The notes: generated by a model not told the origin, from the letters alone. Positions 18,687 through 28,458 are shown, counted from the first letter of the stretch. The stretch is 64,000 nucleotides of DNA from Rhizobium herbae (GCF_019511375.1 NZ_JAEUAO010000002.1:62001-126000); one strand, 5' to 3'. Program-made: numbers and translations.

Positions 18687-19811
18687 TCACCCGGAAACGG
18701 TGCCATTGGCAACCGTAAGATAACGCGCCCGCTCGCCGAGCGCCGAAAACATCGACTGGTCGGTGCCGGTCATGAAGGCCTGGCCACCGAGATCGTCGAC
18801 GAGATCGAACAGTGCCGCGCGCCGGCCTTCATCGAGATGCGCGACGATCTCGTCGAGCAGCAGCACGGGCGCATGACCGGTCATGTTGGCAACGAGGCGG
18901 GCGTGGGCAAGCACAAGGCCGACGAGGAGCGCCTTCTGCTCGCCGGTCGAACACCGCCCGGCTTCCATGTTCTTCGCCCGGTGGCGGATCAGAAGGTCGC
19001 TGCGATGCGGGCCATCGAGCGTGCGACCGGCGGCGGCGTCGCGATAACGGCCGTTTCTCATCATCTCCAGATACTGTTCCTCCAGATCGAACGCGGGACG
19101 ATGCCATTCGCCGTCGAGAAAACCGGACAACGCAAGATCGGCAGCCGGGTAGATGCCGCCCGCGTCATTCTTGTCCACCAGGGCTGCCAGAAGACCCAGC
19201 ATCTCCTGCCGCGCCAAGGCCATCGATATCCCGAGTTCGGCCATCTGGCGCTCCAGTCCCGTCAGCCAGGCGGGATCCGCCCGGCCCTCGGACAGGAGCT
19301 TGTTGCGGCTGCGCATGGCGCGCTCGTAGTCGCTGGCGCGACGACCATGTTCCGGATCGAGCGACAGAACCAATCGGTCAAGGAAGCGGCGGCGGTCGCT
19401 GGAGCCGCCGGTGAAAAGCCCGTCCATGGCGGGTGTAAGCCAGAGCACCCGCAGATGATCCAGAAGCTCATCGACGGTTTTTGCCGTTGTTCCGTTGATG
19501 CGCAGGCGCCGCGCCTGCCCCTCCTCGGCCCCGGCCGTACCGGTACCGATCTCGACCGGACCATCCATGCCGTCCAGCTCCGCAAAGATGGAAAACCCGG
19601 TTTCCGCGCCGACCCGGGCCACATCGGCATAGGCGGCTCGGCGTAGGCCTCGCCCGGGAGACAGGAGGGAAACGGCTTCCATCAGGTTGGTCTTGCCCGC
19701 GCCATTGTCGCCCGTCAGCACCACGTGGCGCGCATCAAGCTGCAGCGACAGGCCCGCATAATTGCGGAAATCGCTGAGCTTCAGGCGGCTGAGAAAGACC
19801 TTGTGCGGCAT
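18687..19811 (-). CDS. recF: DNA replication and repair protein RecF
   Basis: SMC-like ATPase that helps load RecA at gaps in the RecFOR pathway. The 374-aa protein shows Walker A GDNGAGKTNLMEAVS near residue 34, the RecF segment PAMDGLFTGGSSDRRRFLDRLV, the signature-like STGEQKALLVGLVLAHA, and Walker B VLLLDEIVAHLD. It is not next to dnaN or gyrB as in E. coli. Instead it lies 12 bases upstream of the moeB-like gene on the same strand, so recF, moeB-like and GNAT probably form one transcript. Confidence 0.94.
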   Translation of the reverse strand: MPHKVFLSRLKLSDFRNYAGLSLQLDARHVVLTGDNGAGKTNLMEAVSLLSPGRGLRRAAYADVARVGAETGFSIFAELDGMDGPVEIGTGTAGAEEGQARRLRINGTTAKTVDELLDHLRVLWLTPAMDGLFTGGSSDRRRFLDRLVLSLDPEHGRRASDYERAMRSRNKLLSEGRADPAWLTGLERQMAELGISMALARQEMLGLLAALVDKNDAGGIYPAADLALSGFLDGEWHRPAFDLEEQYLEMMRNGRYRDAAAGRTLDGPHRSDLLIRHRAKNMEAGRCSTGEQKALLVGLVLAHARLVANMTGHAPVLLLDEIVAHLDEGRRAALFDLVDDLGGQAFMTGTDQSMFSALGERARYLTVANGTVSG

Positions 19812-19994
19812 GGCTTATCCGGTTGCGTATCCGGCTGAGAGCTATGCCGAACAGCGGCGGATGGCAAGACGAAAGGGCGACGCGGCCAGGACCGGACGCC
19901 GCTGGCGCGTTGCGCGGACTATTGCCAGCGGCGCCTACATCCCCTCCAGGAACGTCCCGGAAGGCAATGACAAACGCCGATAGGCTTGCGCGGA

Positions 19995-20459
19995 TCAGGC
20001 GTGAATATTTGCCGCGCCAGCCGCCGAAACGGTCAGAGCCAGCTCCGGCGTAACGAGGCCAGCAGCTTCGGCCACCGACAGCGTATCGACGAACTCGGTC
20101 AGTTCGGTGACGCGTCCGTCTCTGAACGTGAACTTGTCCACGAACTCGGTATCGAAACGCGTATCCGTCGGGATGAACCGAACCGTTCCGGCGCGATGGA
20201 CAAATACCGTGTCGCCATCAATGCAAAGGCAGGTATTTCCGACAGCCGTAAGGTCCCAGGTCTGCATGAGCGCCGTCAAGGTTGCGCGTAGAGATACCGG
20301 ATCAACCACCTTTTGGGTCATCGGTCCCAGGCGGCCAGACCCCACGATGCGGAAACTGCAGGCGGGATCGATCCAGTTCATCAAGGCGTCGATGTCATCG
20401 GCATCGCGCGCCCGATAGATTTCCCCAATTGCGAGTTCAAGTGTGCGTCGATCAGTCAT
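19995..20459 (-). CDS. SnoaL/NTF2-fold protein
   Basis: Small cytosolic protein of 154 aa with the cone-shaped SnoaL/nuclear-transport-factor-2 fold, inferred from the N-terminal helix (LAIGEIYRARDADDIDALM), DPACSFRIVGSGRLGP, and the paired strands ending EFVDKFTFRDGRVTELTEFVD. Members range from small isomerases to proteins with no catalysis; no function can be assigned. The ATG at 20459 has AGAGGAGG upstream; the longer in-frame start at 20555 is rejected for that reason. It is followed on the left by a 183-base gap before recF. Confidence 0.72.
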   Translation of the reverse strand: MTDRRTLELAIGEIYRARDADDIDALMNWIDPACSFRIVGSGRLGPMTQKVVDPVSLRATLTALMQTWDLTAVGNTCLCIDGDTVFVHRAGTVRFIPTDTRFDTEFVDKFTFRDGRVTELTEFVDTLSVAEAAGLVTPELALTVSAAGAANIHA

Positions 20460-20566
20460 CGACCAGCCTCCTCTTTTCCCTCCGGGATCTTGCGCCTGTT
20501 TGGCCTGCATCGCAACCGGCACGGGCGGCCAACACACACCGCAGCGGACATCCAATGCGGGGCACG

Positions 20567-21292
20567 TCAGCCAGAGGAAAGGTCGAGTTCCGGGTAGTGG
20601 CGGAAGATGCCTTCCTCGTTGAAGGCAAGCCGGCGCTTGGACGCCAGATAGGCCTTGATCCGGGGCAGTTCGCTGACCTGCGCGTTGAGCGCGACGAGAA
20701 GCGGATAGTTCGGTTCGGCCGCCTGCATCGCGTTCGGGAAGGCATAGCGCAGCCCCTCCAGAAGATGAAACAGAGACAGGTCGACATAGGTGAGCGCACC
20801 GCCGACGGCATGGACCTGCCCGTCGCCATTCTTGCCGAGCTGCTTTTCGAAGTAGCCGAGGAATTTCGGCAGGCGTTCGTCGCGGAAATTTTCGGCCCGC
20901 CGCAGCGCCTCGTCCCTTTGTTCATGATAATAGAGCGACACGCCGATCGGGTGATGGACGTCATGAATTTCGCCGACGAAGTCGGTGATGGTCAGTTGCA
21001 GCCCGTTTGCCTCGAGCCGCCCCGCTTCGTCCTTGGGCGCAAGCCCGAGCCTGCCGCCGAGATAGAGCAGGATATTGGCAACGTGGGAAACGACGACATT
21101 TCCATCCTTCAGGAAGGGCGGCGCAAAGGGCGTGAATGTTCCCGCTTTGCCTTTCATCATCGCCATCATGCGGCCCGTGCCGCCCTCCGTGCGGGCGACA
21201 TCGATGTAGTCTGCACCCGCCTGTTCCAGTGCGAGACGGACGAACTCACCGCGGCCGGGTATGCCGTCCCAATAAAAGAGCTCATAGGTCAT
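20567..21292 (-). CDS. Glutathione S-transferase
   Basis: Cytosolic transferase of 241 aa with an N-terminal thioredoxin-like domain (TYELFYWDGIPGRGEFVRLA, with the likely catalytic Tyr at position 3 or 7 and the GST arginine helix) and a C-terminal helical domain (VDLSLFHLLEGLRYAFP). The sequence resembles the sigma/mu-like bacterial GSTs. The ATG at 21292 begins the domain directly; an upstream ATG at 21361 lies inside the dnaJ terminator and is rejected. Confidence 0.82.
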   Translation of the reverse strand: MTYELFYWDGIPGRGEFVRLALEQAGADYIDVARTEGGTGRMMAMMKGKAGTFTPFAPPFLKDGNVVVSHVANILLYLGGRLGLAPKDEAGRLEANGLQLTITDFVGEIHDVHHPIGVSLYYHEQRDEALRRAENFRDERLPKFLGYFEKQLGKNGDGQVHAVGGALTYVDLSLFHLLEGLRYAFPNAMQAAEPNYPLLVALNAQVSELPRIKAYLASKRRLAFNEEGIFRHYPELDLSSG

Positions 21293-21343
21293 GGGAAAAC
21301 CTTTCGCTTGCGAACGCCAGGCCGGCGGCACCGGCGAATGGAC

Positions 21344-21374
21344 AAAAAAAGCCGGAGGCATTGCTGCCTCCGGC
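21344..21374 (-). terminator. Intrinsic terminator of dnaJ
   Basis: A perfect 10-base-pair stem (GCCGGAGGCA / TGCCTCCGGC) with a four-base loop is followed on the minus strand by a run of seven U residues. It lies 33 bases past the dnaJ stop and upstream of the GST start, separating the two genes. Confidence 0.9.
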
Positions 21375-21406
21375 CGGGATATATTGCCGATTGTCGGCTT
21401 GGCCAG

Positions 21407-22537
21407 TCACTCGATGTCGAAGAAATCCTTCATGCGGGAAAAGAAGCCGGCGGATTCCGGATTGTTGTCCTTCGAAGACAGCTCTTCGAACTCCCGCAAC
21501 AGCTCGCGCTGGCGCTTGGTGAGCTTCTGCGGCGTTTCGATCTGGATCTGGATGTAGAGATCGCCGACCTGGCTGGAACGCAGTACCGGCATGCCCTTGC
21601 CCTTCAGGCGAAACTGCTTGCCGGCCTGCGTGCCTTCCGGCACCGAGACGCGCGACTTGGTGCCGTCGAGCGTCGCCACATCGAACTTGCCGCCAAGTGC
21701 TGCCGTCGTCATCGAGATCGGCACGCTGCAATAGAGGTCCGCGCCATCGCGCTGGTAGAACTCATGCGGCTTGACCGACAGGAAGATATAGAGATCGCCG
21801 GCGGGACCGCCGCGCAGGCCTGCCTCGCCTTCGCCCGAAAGGCGAATCCGTGTTCCGTCCTCGATGCCGGCCGGAATGTTGACCGACAGCGAACGCTCCT
21901 CGGTCACGCGGCCCTGGCCGTGGCATTTGCCGCACGGATCGGTGATGGTCTGGCCGCGACCATGGCAGGTCGGACAAGTCCGCTCGATGGAAAAGAAACC
22001 CTGGGCAGCGCGTACGCGGCCCGAGCCCTGGCAGGTGCCGCAGGTCTGAGGTTTCGTACCCGGCTTGGCGCCCGACCCCGAGCAGACATCACACGTGATC
22101 GACGTGGGTACACGGATCTGTGCGGTCTTGCCGGAATAGGCCTCTTCCAGCGAGATTTCCATATTATAGCGCAGATCGGCGCCGCGTTCGCGTCCGCCCG
22201 ACGACCGCCGCTGGCGGCCGCCCCCCATCATCTCGCCGAAAATGTCCTCGAATATATCGGAGAAGCCACCGGCGCCGGCGCCGCCGAAACCGCCGCCACC
22301 ACCCATGCCGCCATTTTCGAAGGCAGCATGGCCATAGCGATCATAGGCAGCCCGCTTCTGCGGGTCCTTGAGGGTTTCATAGGCGTGGCTGATATCCTTA
22401 AAATTCTTTTCCGCTTCCGCGTCGCCGGGATTCTTGTCCGGGTGATACTTCATCGCCAGTTTGCGGAAAGCGCCCTTGAGCTCTTTCTCGTCCGCTGTTT
22501 TCCCAACGCCGAGCGTTTCGTAAAGATCACGTTTCAT
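21407..22537 (-). CDS. dnaJ: Chaperone protein DnaJ
   Basis: Hsp40 co-chaperone that delivers unfolded clients to DnaK and triggers its ATPase. The 376-aa protein has a J domain with the HPD tripeptide ([10 protein letters not shown] near residue 30), a Gly/Phe-rich linker ([13 protein letters not shown]), four CxxCxGxG zinc repeats starting at [12 protein letters not shown], and the C-terminal substrate-binding region. It lies downstream of dnaK but is separated by 319 bases with terminators, so it is not simply read from the dnaK transcript. Confidence 0.97.
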   Translation of the reverse strand: MKRDLYETLGVGKTADEKELKGAFRKLAMKYHPDKNPGDAEAEKNFKDISHAYETLKDPQKRAAYDRYGHAAFENGGMGGGGGFGGAGAGGFSDIFEDIFGEMMGGGRQRRSSGGRERGADLRYNMEISLEEAYSGKTAQIRVPTSITCDVCSGSGAKPGTKPQTCGTCQGSGRVRAAQGFFSIERTCPTCHGRGQTITDPCGKCHGQGRVTEERSLSVNIPAGIEDGTRIRLSGEGEAGLRGGPAGDLYIFLSVKPHEFYQRDGADLYCSVPISMTTAALGGKFDVATLDGTKSRVSVPEGTQAGKQFRLKGKGMPVLRSSQVGDLYIQIQIETPQKLTKRQRELLREFEELSSKDNNPESAGFFSRMKDFFDIE

Positions 22538-22671
22538 ACTTGCAGGTTGTCCTGTTGAATAGGCAAGCCGAAAAAGGCCGCCCGTTGGTCGCCTGAATTC
22601 CTTGCAACACGATTTAGTGAACCTTCAAGCGCGATACCATAGGCAATACACTATCCGTGCAGGTTTTTGTC

Positions 22672-22765
22672 GAAAAAGCGCAGATTAAAGCCGTCGCATC
22701 TGCGCTCCGGCACCGGTCGGAGCACCTGTCGCCGCCAAACAGCGGCGGCAACATCCTCTGTCAAG
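22672..22765 (-). ncRNA. Candidate small RNA between dnaK and dnaJ
   Basis: On the minus strand a stem AGCGCAGAT / ATCTGCGCT (22677-22706) is followed by UUUUU, a second terminator more than 90 bases past the dnaK terminator at 22801. Upstream of it are a GCTCCG/CGGAGC hairpin (22704-22723) and a GCCGCC/GGCGGC hairpin (22731-22749). A promoter-like CTTGAC (-35) at 22760-22765 faces a CTGTTT 17 bases on, close to the rhizobial CTTGAC-N17-CTATAT pattern. That would give a short transcript of about 60 bases. It could instead be a back-up dnaK terminator or a dnaJ leader. Confidence 0.4.
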
Positions 22766-22800
22766 GCACGCGGCGCATTTCAAGGCCACCGGTTTGAGCA

Positions 22801-22832
22801 AAGGAAAAGCCCGGAGCGGGTGGCTCCGGGCT
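22801..22832 (-). terminator. Intrinsic terminator of dnaK
   Basis: A nine-base-pair stem (AGCCCGGAG / CTCCGGGCT) with a seven-base loop is followed on the minus strand by UUUUCCUU. It starts 25 bases after the dnaK stop. Confidence 0.85.
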
Positions 22833-22856
22833 CGATAATTTCCAGTCGAAGAAGGC

Positions 22857-24779
22857 TTATGCGGACTTCTTGCGATCGTCCTCGTCATTGACTTCTTCAT
22901 AGTCGGCGTCAACGATATCGCCATCGCGGGCAGCGTCAGCGGCCGCATCGGCATTGGCCGCATCCGCCTGCTGGGCTTCATACATCGCCTGGCCGAGCTT
23001 CATCGACGCTTCGAGCAGCGTCTGGGTCTTGGCCTTGATGTCTTCAGCATCAGGCTCCGAGGCTTCGACGGCGGTCTTCAATGCGGCGATCGCATCGGAG
23101 ATCGCGGTGCGCTCAGCTTCCGTGACCTTGTCGCCATATTCCTTCAGCGACTTTTCCGAGGAATGAATCAGGCTTTCAGCCTGGTTCTTGGCTTCGACGG
23201 CTTCGCGGCGCTTCTTGTCGGTTTCGGCATTGGCCTCGGCATCCTTGATCATCTTCTCGATGTCCGCGTCGGACAGACCGCCCGATGCCTGGATCCGGAT
23301 CTGATGTTCCTTGCCGGTGCCCTTGTCCTTGGCCGAAACCTGCACGATGCCGTTGGCGTCGATATCGAAGGTGACTTCGATCTGCGGAACGCCGCGCGGT
23401 GCCGGCGGGATGCCGACGAGGTCGAACTGGCCCAGCAGCTTGTTGTCGGCCGCCATTTCGCGCTCGCCCTGGCTGACGCGGATGGTCACGGCGGACTGGC
23501 TGTCCTCGGCCGTCGAGAACGTCTGGCTCTTCTTCGTCGGGATCGTCGTGTTGCGTTCGATCAGGCGGGTGAAGACGCCACCCAGCGTCTCGATGCCCAG
23601 CGACAGCGGGGTGACATCGAGGAGCAGAACATCCTTGACGTCGCCTTGCAGAACGCCGGCCTGGATGGCGGCGCCGAGGGCAACCACTTCATCCGGGTTG
23701 ACGCCCTTGTGCGGTTCCTTGCCGAACAGCTGCTTGACGGTTTCCTGTACCTTCGGCATGCGGCTCATGCCGCCGACCAGAACCACTTCATCAATCTCGG
23801 CCGCCGTGACGCCGGCGTCCTTGAGAGCTGCCCTGCAGGGAGCAACGGTGCGCTGGATGAGGTCGTCGACCAGGCTTTCGAACTTGGCGCGCGACAGTTT
23901 CATCGTCAGGTGCTTCGGACCGGAAGCATCTGCCGTGATGAACGGCAGGTTGATTTCGGTCTGCTGCGAGGACGACAGCTCGATCTTTGCCTTTTCGGCA
24001 GCTTCCTTGAGGCGCTGCAGGGCCAGCTTGTCATTCTTCAGGTCGATGCCCTGATCCTTCTTGAACTCGGATGCGAGGTATTCGACCAGACGCATGTCGA
24101 AGTCTTCACCGCCGAGGAAGGTGTCGCCGTTGGTCGACTTCACTTCGAAGACGCCGTCGCCGATTTCAAGAACCGAGATATCGAACGTGCCACCACCCAG
24201 GTCGTAGACGGCGATGGTCTTGCCATCCTTCTTGTCTAGGCCATAGGCGAGCGCCGCTGCCGTCGGCTCGTTGATGATGCGCAGGACTTCCAGACCGGCA
24301 ATCTTGCCGGCATCCTTGGTCGCCTGGCGCTGGGCGTCATTGAAGTAAGCGGGGACCGTGATGACGGCCTGCGTCACCTTTTCACCGAGATAGGATTCGG
24401 CGGTTTCCTTCATCTTCTGCAGGATCATGGCAGAGATCTGCGACGGGGAATACTTCTCGCCGTGCGCTTCGACCCAGGCGTCGCCATTGTCTGCCTTGAT
24501 GATCTTGTAGGGGACCATGCCCTTGTCTTTTTGCGTGGTCGGATCAGCGAACGTGCGGCCGATCAGGCGCTTGATTGCAAAAAGCGTGTTTTCCGGGTTG
24601 GTGACGGCCTGACGCTTGGCCGGCTGGCCGATCAGGCGCTCGCCATCATCGTTGAATGCAACGATCGATGGGGTCGTGCGCGCACCTTCCGCATTTTCAA
24701 TGACCTTCGCGTCCTTGCCGTCCATGACGGCAACGCAGGAGTTGGTCGTTCCCAAGTCAATACCGATTACTTTAGCCAT
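22857..24779 (-). CDS. dnaK: Molecular chaperone DnaK (Hsp70)
   Basis: ATP-driven chaperone for protein folding and heat-shock control. The 640-aa protein is full length: nucleotide-binding domain with [32 protein letters not shown] and [22 protein letters not shown], linker [18 protein letters not shown], substrate-binding domain, and an acidic C-terminus. The terminal residues DDRKKSA differ from the E. coli EEVKDKK-type tail, as is common in Alphaproteobacteria. A heat-shock-type promoter lies about 115 bases upstream. dnaJ follows in the same direction. Confidence 0.98.
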   Translation of the reverse strand: MAKVIGIDLGTTNSCVAVMDGKDAKVIENAEGARTTPSIVAFNDDGERLIGQPAKRQAVTNPENTLFAIKRLIGRTFADPTTQKDKGMVPYKIIKADNGDAWVEAHGEKYSPSQISAMILQKMKETAESYLGEKVTQAVITVPAYFNDAQRQATKDAGKIAGLEVLRIINEPTAAALAYGLDKKDGKTIAVYDLGGGTFDISVLEIGDGVFEVKSTNGDTFLGGEDFDMRLVEYLASEFKKDQGIDLKNDKLALQRLKEAAEKAKIELSSSQQTEINLPFITADASGPKHLTMKLSRAKFESLVDDLIQRTVAPCRAALKDAGVTAAEIDEVVLVGGMSRMPKVQETVKQLFGKEPHKGVNPDEVVALGAAIQAGVLQGDVKDVLLLDVTPLSLGIETLGGVFTRLIERNTTIPTKKSQTFSTAEDSQSAVTIRVSQGEREMAADNKLLGQFDLVGIPPAPRGVPQIEVTFDIDANGIVQVSAKDKGTGKEHQIRIQASGGLSDADIEKMIKDAEANAETDKKRREAVEAKNQAESLIHSSEKSLKEYGDKVTEAERTAISDAIAALKTAVEASEPDAEDIKAKTQTLLEASMKLGQAMYEAQQADAANADAAADAARDGDIVDADYEEVNDEDDRKKSA

Positions 24780-24891
24780 GTCGTTCTCTCCTTGCAGCGG
24801 ACTGTCGGAACCCGGTCAGGCATTCGTTTGACAGCCCCTAACGGGATGGTCTGTGGAATATTGCGCAGCGGAAGCCGCGGTGATGGGGCGT

Positions 24892-24921
24892 ATATAAGGA
24901 GCAGCGTTTCGGACTGCAAGG
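24892..24921 (-). promoter_or_regulatory. Putative RpoH (heat-shock sigma) promoter of dnaK
   Basis: On the minus strand CTTGCA (24916-24921) is followed after 15 bases by CCTTATAT, resembling alphaproteobacterial RpoH promoters (CTTG, then a C-rich TATAT-type -10). It would give a 5' untranslated region of about 110 bases. The remaining stretch from here to 25114 on either strand holds no gene that I can support. Confidence 0.5.
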
Positions 24922-25114
24922 CATTACGGAACGGCAAAGCGTGCGAAATCAGCGTGTTTTGTGAAGGAAATTCGCATACCGCAGCCGTCATCTTCAATCA
25001 AACGGCCGCACCTTATCCGATTCGACCGAATGTCTTTGTGCGTCCCCCTTTTATCCCGCCTCTGCCAGCCCACGCATAATTGCCCCGCTGAGATGAAAGC
25101 GGGCAGCGGCCACA

Positions 25115-25834
25115 ATGAATTCGACAGACCGAACTGAAGCAAGCATCTTACAATCCAGCTATAGGTTTGCAGCAATCGCCCTTGAGCTTCGCGCTCTGAC
25201 TCTATGCCTTCATTTGAAGGCAGGCTTCCGCCCTGAGCAACCACGGGTGCCGGCAGGCAATCCTTACGGTGGCCAATGAGTCGGAGACGGTTCCGAAACC
25301 CGCCCGACGACTCGTCAGTCGCCGTGGACCTCGAGGCGGGGGACAAGTCCGTATCCTTGGACGATGGCAGGCCGTCACGCCCGCGCAGGAGGCGCGGCTG
25401 GCGGTGAGTATCGGCCGGATGCAGGAGGCGATGCGGGCCGTCCACAGACGTGAGCCGAACTGGCGGCCGACGCCGCAAGCCTACGAGACGGTCGAGGGGT
25501 TGATACGAGCGAATGAATTTGTGGCGCAGGAGGCGATGCTTCGCGCGCTGCAGTTGAGGTTGCCGCGGACTGGGATAGGGCCACACGGAAAGGAGTGGAT
25601 TGTCGCACCAAGAACCAACAGGCGGCTGACCAGGGCCGAACAGGCGGAAATCGATCGCATCGGCCGTACTTACGGATGCCATCGGTGTGGTACAAGGACT
25701 CAGGCTCCAAGAAAGGTCATTTTATCGGCGACCATCAGGTGCCGAAATCGATGGGCAAACCAAGCAGGATTTATCCACACTGCGTATGGTGCAGCAACTC
25801 ACAAGGTGGGCTTCTATCAAAAGGGAGGTTTTGA
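25115..25834 (+). pseudogene. Polymorphic-toxin-type gene with HNH-like zinc-finger nuclease end, broken by two frameshifts
   Basis: Three consecutive frames read as one protein. Frame 1 (25115-25279) starts ATG and ends in RPEQPRVPAGNPYGGQ then TGA. Frame 2 (from about 25275) continues NESETVPKPARRLV and ends near GCHRCGT. Frame 3 (from about 25694 to the TGA at 25834) continues KDSGSKKGHFIGDHQVPKS and ends with YPHCVWCSNSQGG and LLSKGRF. Joined, the C-terminus gives C-x2-C, D-H, then C-x2-C, the layout of treble-clef HNH-type nuclease toxins that end secreted polymorphic toxins. Breaks lie near 25275-25280 and at 25692-25694, where ACAAGG lacks one base for Thr-Lys-Asp. No secretion domain is visible in the ~54-aa first segment. 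Sequencing error cannot be excluded. Confidence 0.7.
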
Positions 25835-25838
25835 CGCT

Positions 25839-26207
25839 GTGACCGTGCAATATCTGTCGATAGCCCCTGAGTATCTCAGCTTTTACGTCGCAGGCCGCAG
25901 GAATGTCGATATTCCCCTGCATATGGATCGAAAAGGCGTTCTTTCTTCCGACGACTGCATCAATATCCCAGCCCTTTATTGGAACGACGGGGATACGAAC
26001 GTAACTCTTGGCCCCGCATCTGAAGTTACAGGCACAAGGGCACCTGATTTCGACGGCATCCTGAACACGCCCAACAACGAACCTATTTTGTTTGATGCTA
26101 TCGAGCCTGAATTTGCGATTGCGCAAGTGCCATCCGCGAAAACACGCATCAGAATCTGGATCGATCACCCGACAGAGCCAGAAAACGTCGTTATCGCCTG
26201 GGGGTAG
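25839..26207 (+). CDS. Putative immunity protein for the adjacent toxin-type gene
   Basis: 122-aa acidic, cysteine-poor cytosolic protein of no family I can name, beginning MTVQYLSIAPEYLSFYVAGR and ending ENVVIAWG. It starts with GTG, 4 bases after the toxin stop, with a strong AGGGAGG 10 bases upstream that lies inside the last toxin codons. This layout, size and charge are what is expected of a toxin-immunity pair; function is inferred only from position. Codon use is visibly more AT-rich than the neighbours, suggesting transfer. The reading frame is undamaged although the toxin frame is broken. A longer ORF joining it to the toxin's second frame (25269-26207) is an artefact of the frameshift. 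Confidence 0.65.
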   Translation: MTVQYLSIAPEYLSFYVAGRRNVDIPLHMDRKGVLSSDDCINIPALYWNDGDTNVTLGPASEVTGTRAPDFDGILNTPNNEPILFDAIEPEFAIAQVPSAKTRIRIWIDHPTEPENVVIAWG

Positions 26208-26226
26208 ACAATCGCATGGCGGTAGC

Positions 26227-28458
26227 TCAACCGCCGGTCAGGATTTCGAACAGGGTCGTCCGCCGGGTGGCGCCGGTGGTTTCGCCGACATCGGCCGGCG
26301 GCAGGAGGCCGGAATTGGCGCTATCCGCCGGTTGCTGCATGCCCTGACCAGTGGCGATCTGGCCATCGGAGACCGGCGCCTGCGGGAACTCGTCCACCGA
26401 GCCTCCCGAAATGACATTTTCGATACTCTCGGGGGATGCCTCACCACCATCGAAGGTCGGCTGGATGCCGCCCATACCGAAAATCGGCGCAGGCGAAAGG
26501 CCCTCATGCGCAGCCGTCATGTAGTGATGCCAGGCCTTGGCCGGAAGGCCCCCGCCAGTCACCTTCTTCATCGACTTGCCGTCGTCATTGCCGAACCAGA
26601 CGCCGGTCGTCAGATTGCTGGTGAAGCCGACGAACAGCGCATCGCGGAAGGACTGCGTCGTGCCCGACTTGCCTGCCGCCTGCCAGCCCTTGAGCTTGGC
26701 GCTCTTGCCGGTCCCATGCTCGATCACGCCCACCATCATCTGGTTCATCTCACTGACGACGGCGGGATCAAGCACGCGCGGCGGATTGTCATAGGTGTTC
26801 TCGTAGAGAACCGTGCCATCGGCCGTCGAGATCCGCTTGATGACGTGCGGCGTCGCCTTGAAGCCGCCATTCATGAAGGGCGCATAGGCGGCTGTGAGTT
26901 CGACCAAGCTGACCTCCGAGGTGCCGAGGGCAATCGAGGCATTGGCCTGCATTTCCGATTCGATGCCGAGCCTGTGGGCGAGCTTGATGACGTTCTGCGG
27001 TCCGACCTCCATGACGAGCTGGGCGGCGATCGTGTTCAGCGAATTGGCAAGTGCCGTCGCAAGCGAGACCTCGCCGCGATATTTCTCGTCATAGTTCTCC
27101 GGCGTCCAGTTGCCGATCCTGACCGGCGCGTCGTTGCGGATCGACATGGGCGTACGGCCGATTTCCATGGCGGCGGCATAGACAAAGGGCTTGAAGGCGG
27201 AGCCTGGCTGGCGCTTGGCCTTGACGGCGCGGTCGAACTGACTGTCGGCATAATCACGGCCGCCGACCAACGCGCGAATGGCGCCGGTGCCGTCGATCGA
27301 TACCAGGGCGGCTTGGCTGACGTTGAGCTTCTCGCCCGATTCCTCGAGGCTCGCGGCAAGCGTCTCTTCCGCCTTCTTCTCGAGGTCGAGATCAAGCGTG
27401 GTATCGACGACGAGGTCCTGGCTGATTTCGCCGACCATGCCCGGCAACTGGTCCATGACCATATCGGCCACATAGTATTGCGCACCGGACCAGAAGCTCT
27501 TTGCCTTGGTCGGCGGCTGCGACATGGCCGTCTTGATCTCGGCGTCGGTGATGAAGCCTTCCTCCCGCATGGCGCCAAGCACCACCTGCGCGCGCTCTTC
27601 GGCAGCCTTCGGATCGCGCGCCGGCGACAGGCGAGAAGGCGCCTTGAGCAGGCCCGCAAGAAGCGCCGCCTCGCCGAGGTTCACGTCCCGCGCCGACTTG
27701 TTGAAATAGCGCCGCGATGCCGCCTCGACGCCATAGGCATTCGACCCGAAAAACACCCGGTTCAGATACATCGCCAGAATCTGGTCCTTGGTGTATTTCT
27801 GCTCCAGCCAGATGGCGAGCAGCACTTCCTGCACCTTGCGCTCGAGCGTGCGCTCCGGCGAGAGGAAAAGGTTCTTGGCAAGCTGCTGCGTGAGGGTCGA
27901 GCCGCCCTGCACCATGCGCCCGGTGGTGATGTTGGTCAGCATCGCGCGCGCCAGGCCAAGCGGGTCGACGCCGAAGTGCGAATAGAACCGCCGGTCCTCG
28001 ATGGCGATGACCGCCTGCGGGATATATGGCGACATGTTTTCGAGCGACAGCGCCTCGCCGCCGGTGGCACCACGATTGGCGATGATATCGCCGCTGACGG
28101 CAAGGATCTTGACGTTTGGCGGACGGTCGGGAATTGCCCAGCTCGTGGCGCTGGGCATGCGCGAGCCGTAATAGAGCACCAGCCCGCCGACGCCGATGGC
28201 ACCCCAGATGCCGAGAACGACACACCAATAGATCATCGAGCGGATCAGGCCGGTCACTCCGCCGCCGCCGCGCGAGCCGCCGCGGCCGGAGCCTCTCTTC
28301 GATCTGTTCGTTTTCGCCGCCGATTTGGAGTGTCCAGACTTGCGGCCTCCACCACCGACGCGATCCGCGGCATCGACCCGCAGTTCACCATCGTCACGGC
28401 CCCGCCCGCCCTCGAAAGAAGGTTCTATTCTCTGCGGTGATTTGCGATTTCCTGCCAT
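26227..28458 (-). CDS. Class A penicillin-binding protein (PBP1A family)
   Basis: Bifunctional peptidoglycan synthase anchored in the inner membrane. In about 743 aa it has a basic Ser/Arg/Gly-rich cytoplasmic tail, a membrane helix (SMIYWCVVLGIWGAIGVGGL), a GT51 glycosyltransferase domain (EDRRFYSHFGVDPLG, GGSTLTQQLAKN) and a transpeptidase domain with SxxK in GSAFKPF, SxN in SLNTIA and KSGTT. A serine/proline/glycine-rich C-terminal tail ends the protein. An ATG at 28509 is also in frame; 28458 (MAGNRKS) is preferred because it begins the conserved tail. It converges with the immunity-type gene. Confidence 0.9.
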   Translation of the reverse strand: MAGNRKSPQRIEPSFEGGRGRDDGELRVDAADRVGGGGRKSGHSKSAAKTNRSKRGSGRGGSRGGGGVTGLIRSMIYWCVVLGIWGAIGVGGLVLYYGSRMPSATSWAIPDRPPNVKILAVSGDIIANRGATGGEALSLENMSPYIPQAVIAIEDRRFYSHFGVDPLGLARAMLTNITTGRMVQGGSTLTQQLAKNLFLSPERTLERKVQEVLLAIWLEQKYTKDQILAMYLNRVFFGSNAYGVEAASRRYFNKSARDVNLGEAALLAGLLKAPSRLSPARDPKAAEERAQVVLGAMREEGFITDAEIKTAMSQPPTKAKSFWSGAQYYVADMVMDQLPGMVGEISQDLVVDTTLDLDLEKKAEETLAASLEESGEKLNVSQAALVSIDGTGAIRALVGGRDYADSQFDRAVKAKRQPGSAFKPFVYAAAMEIGRTPMSIRNDAPVRIGNWTPENYDEKYRGEVSLATALANSLNTIAAQLVMEVGPQNVIKLAHRLGIESEMQANASIALGTSEVSLVELTAAYAPFMNGGFKATPHVIKRISTADGTVLYENTYDNPPRVLDPAVVSEMNQMMVGVIEHGTGKSAKLKGWQAAGKSGTTQSFRDALFVGFTSNLTTGVWFGNDDGKSMKKVTGGGLPAKAWHHYMTAAHEGLSPAPIFGMGGIQPTFDGGEASPESIENVISGGSVDEFPQAPVSDGQIATGQGMQQPADSANSGLLPPADVGETTGATRRTTLFEILTGG

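Noticed and set aside
25269..26207. A continuous 312-aa open frame on the plus strand.
   Set aside because: It joins the middle third of the broken toxin gene to the immunity gene through out-of-frame sequence; the zinc-finger end of the toxin is in another frame and ends at 25834.
26092..28440. Open frame of 782 codons opposite the penicillin-binding protein gene.
   Set aside because: Antisense shadow; overlaps the conserved catalytic motifs of the real gene on the other strand.
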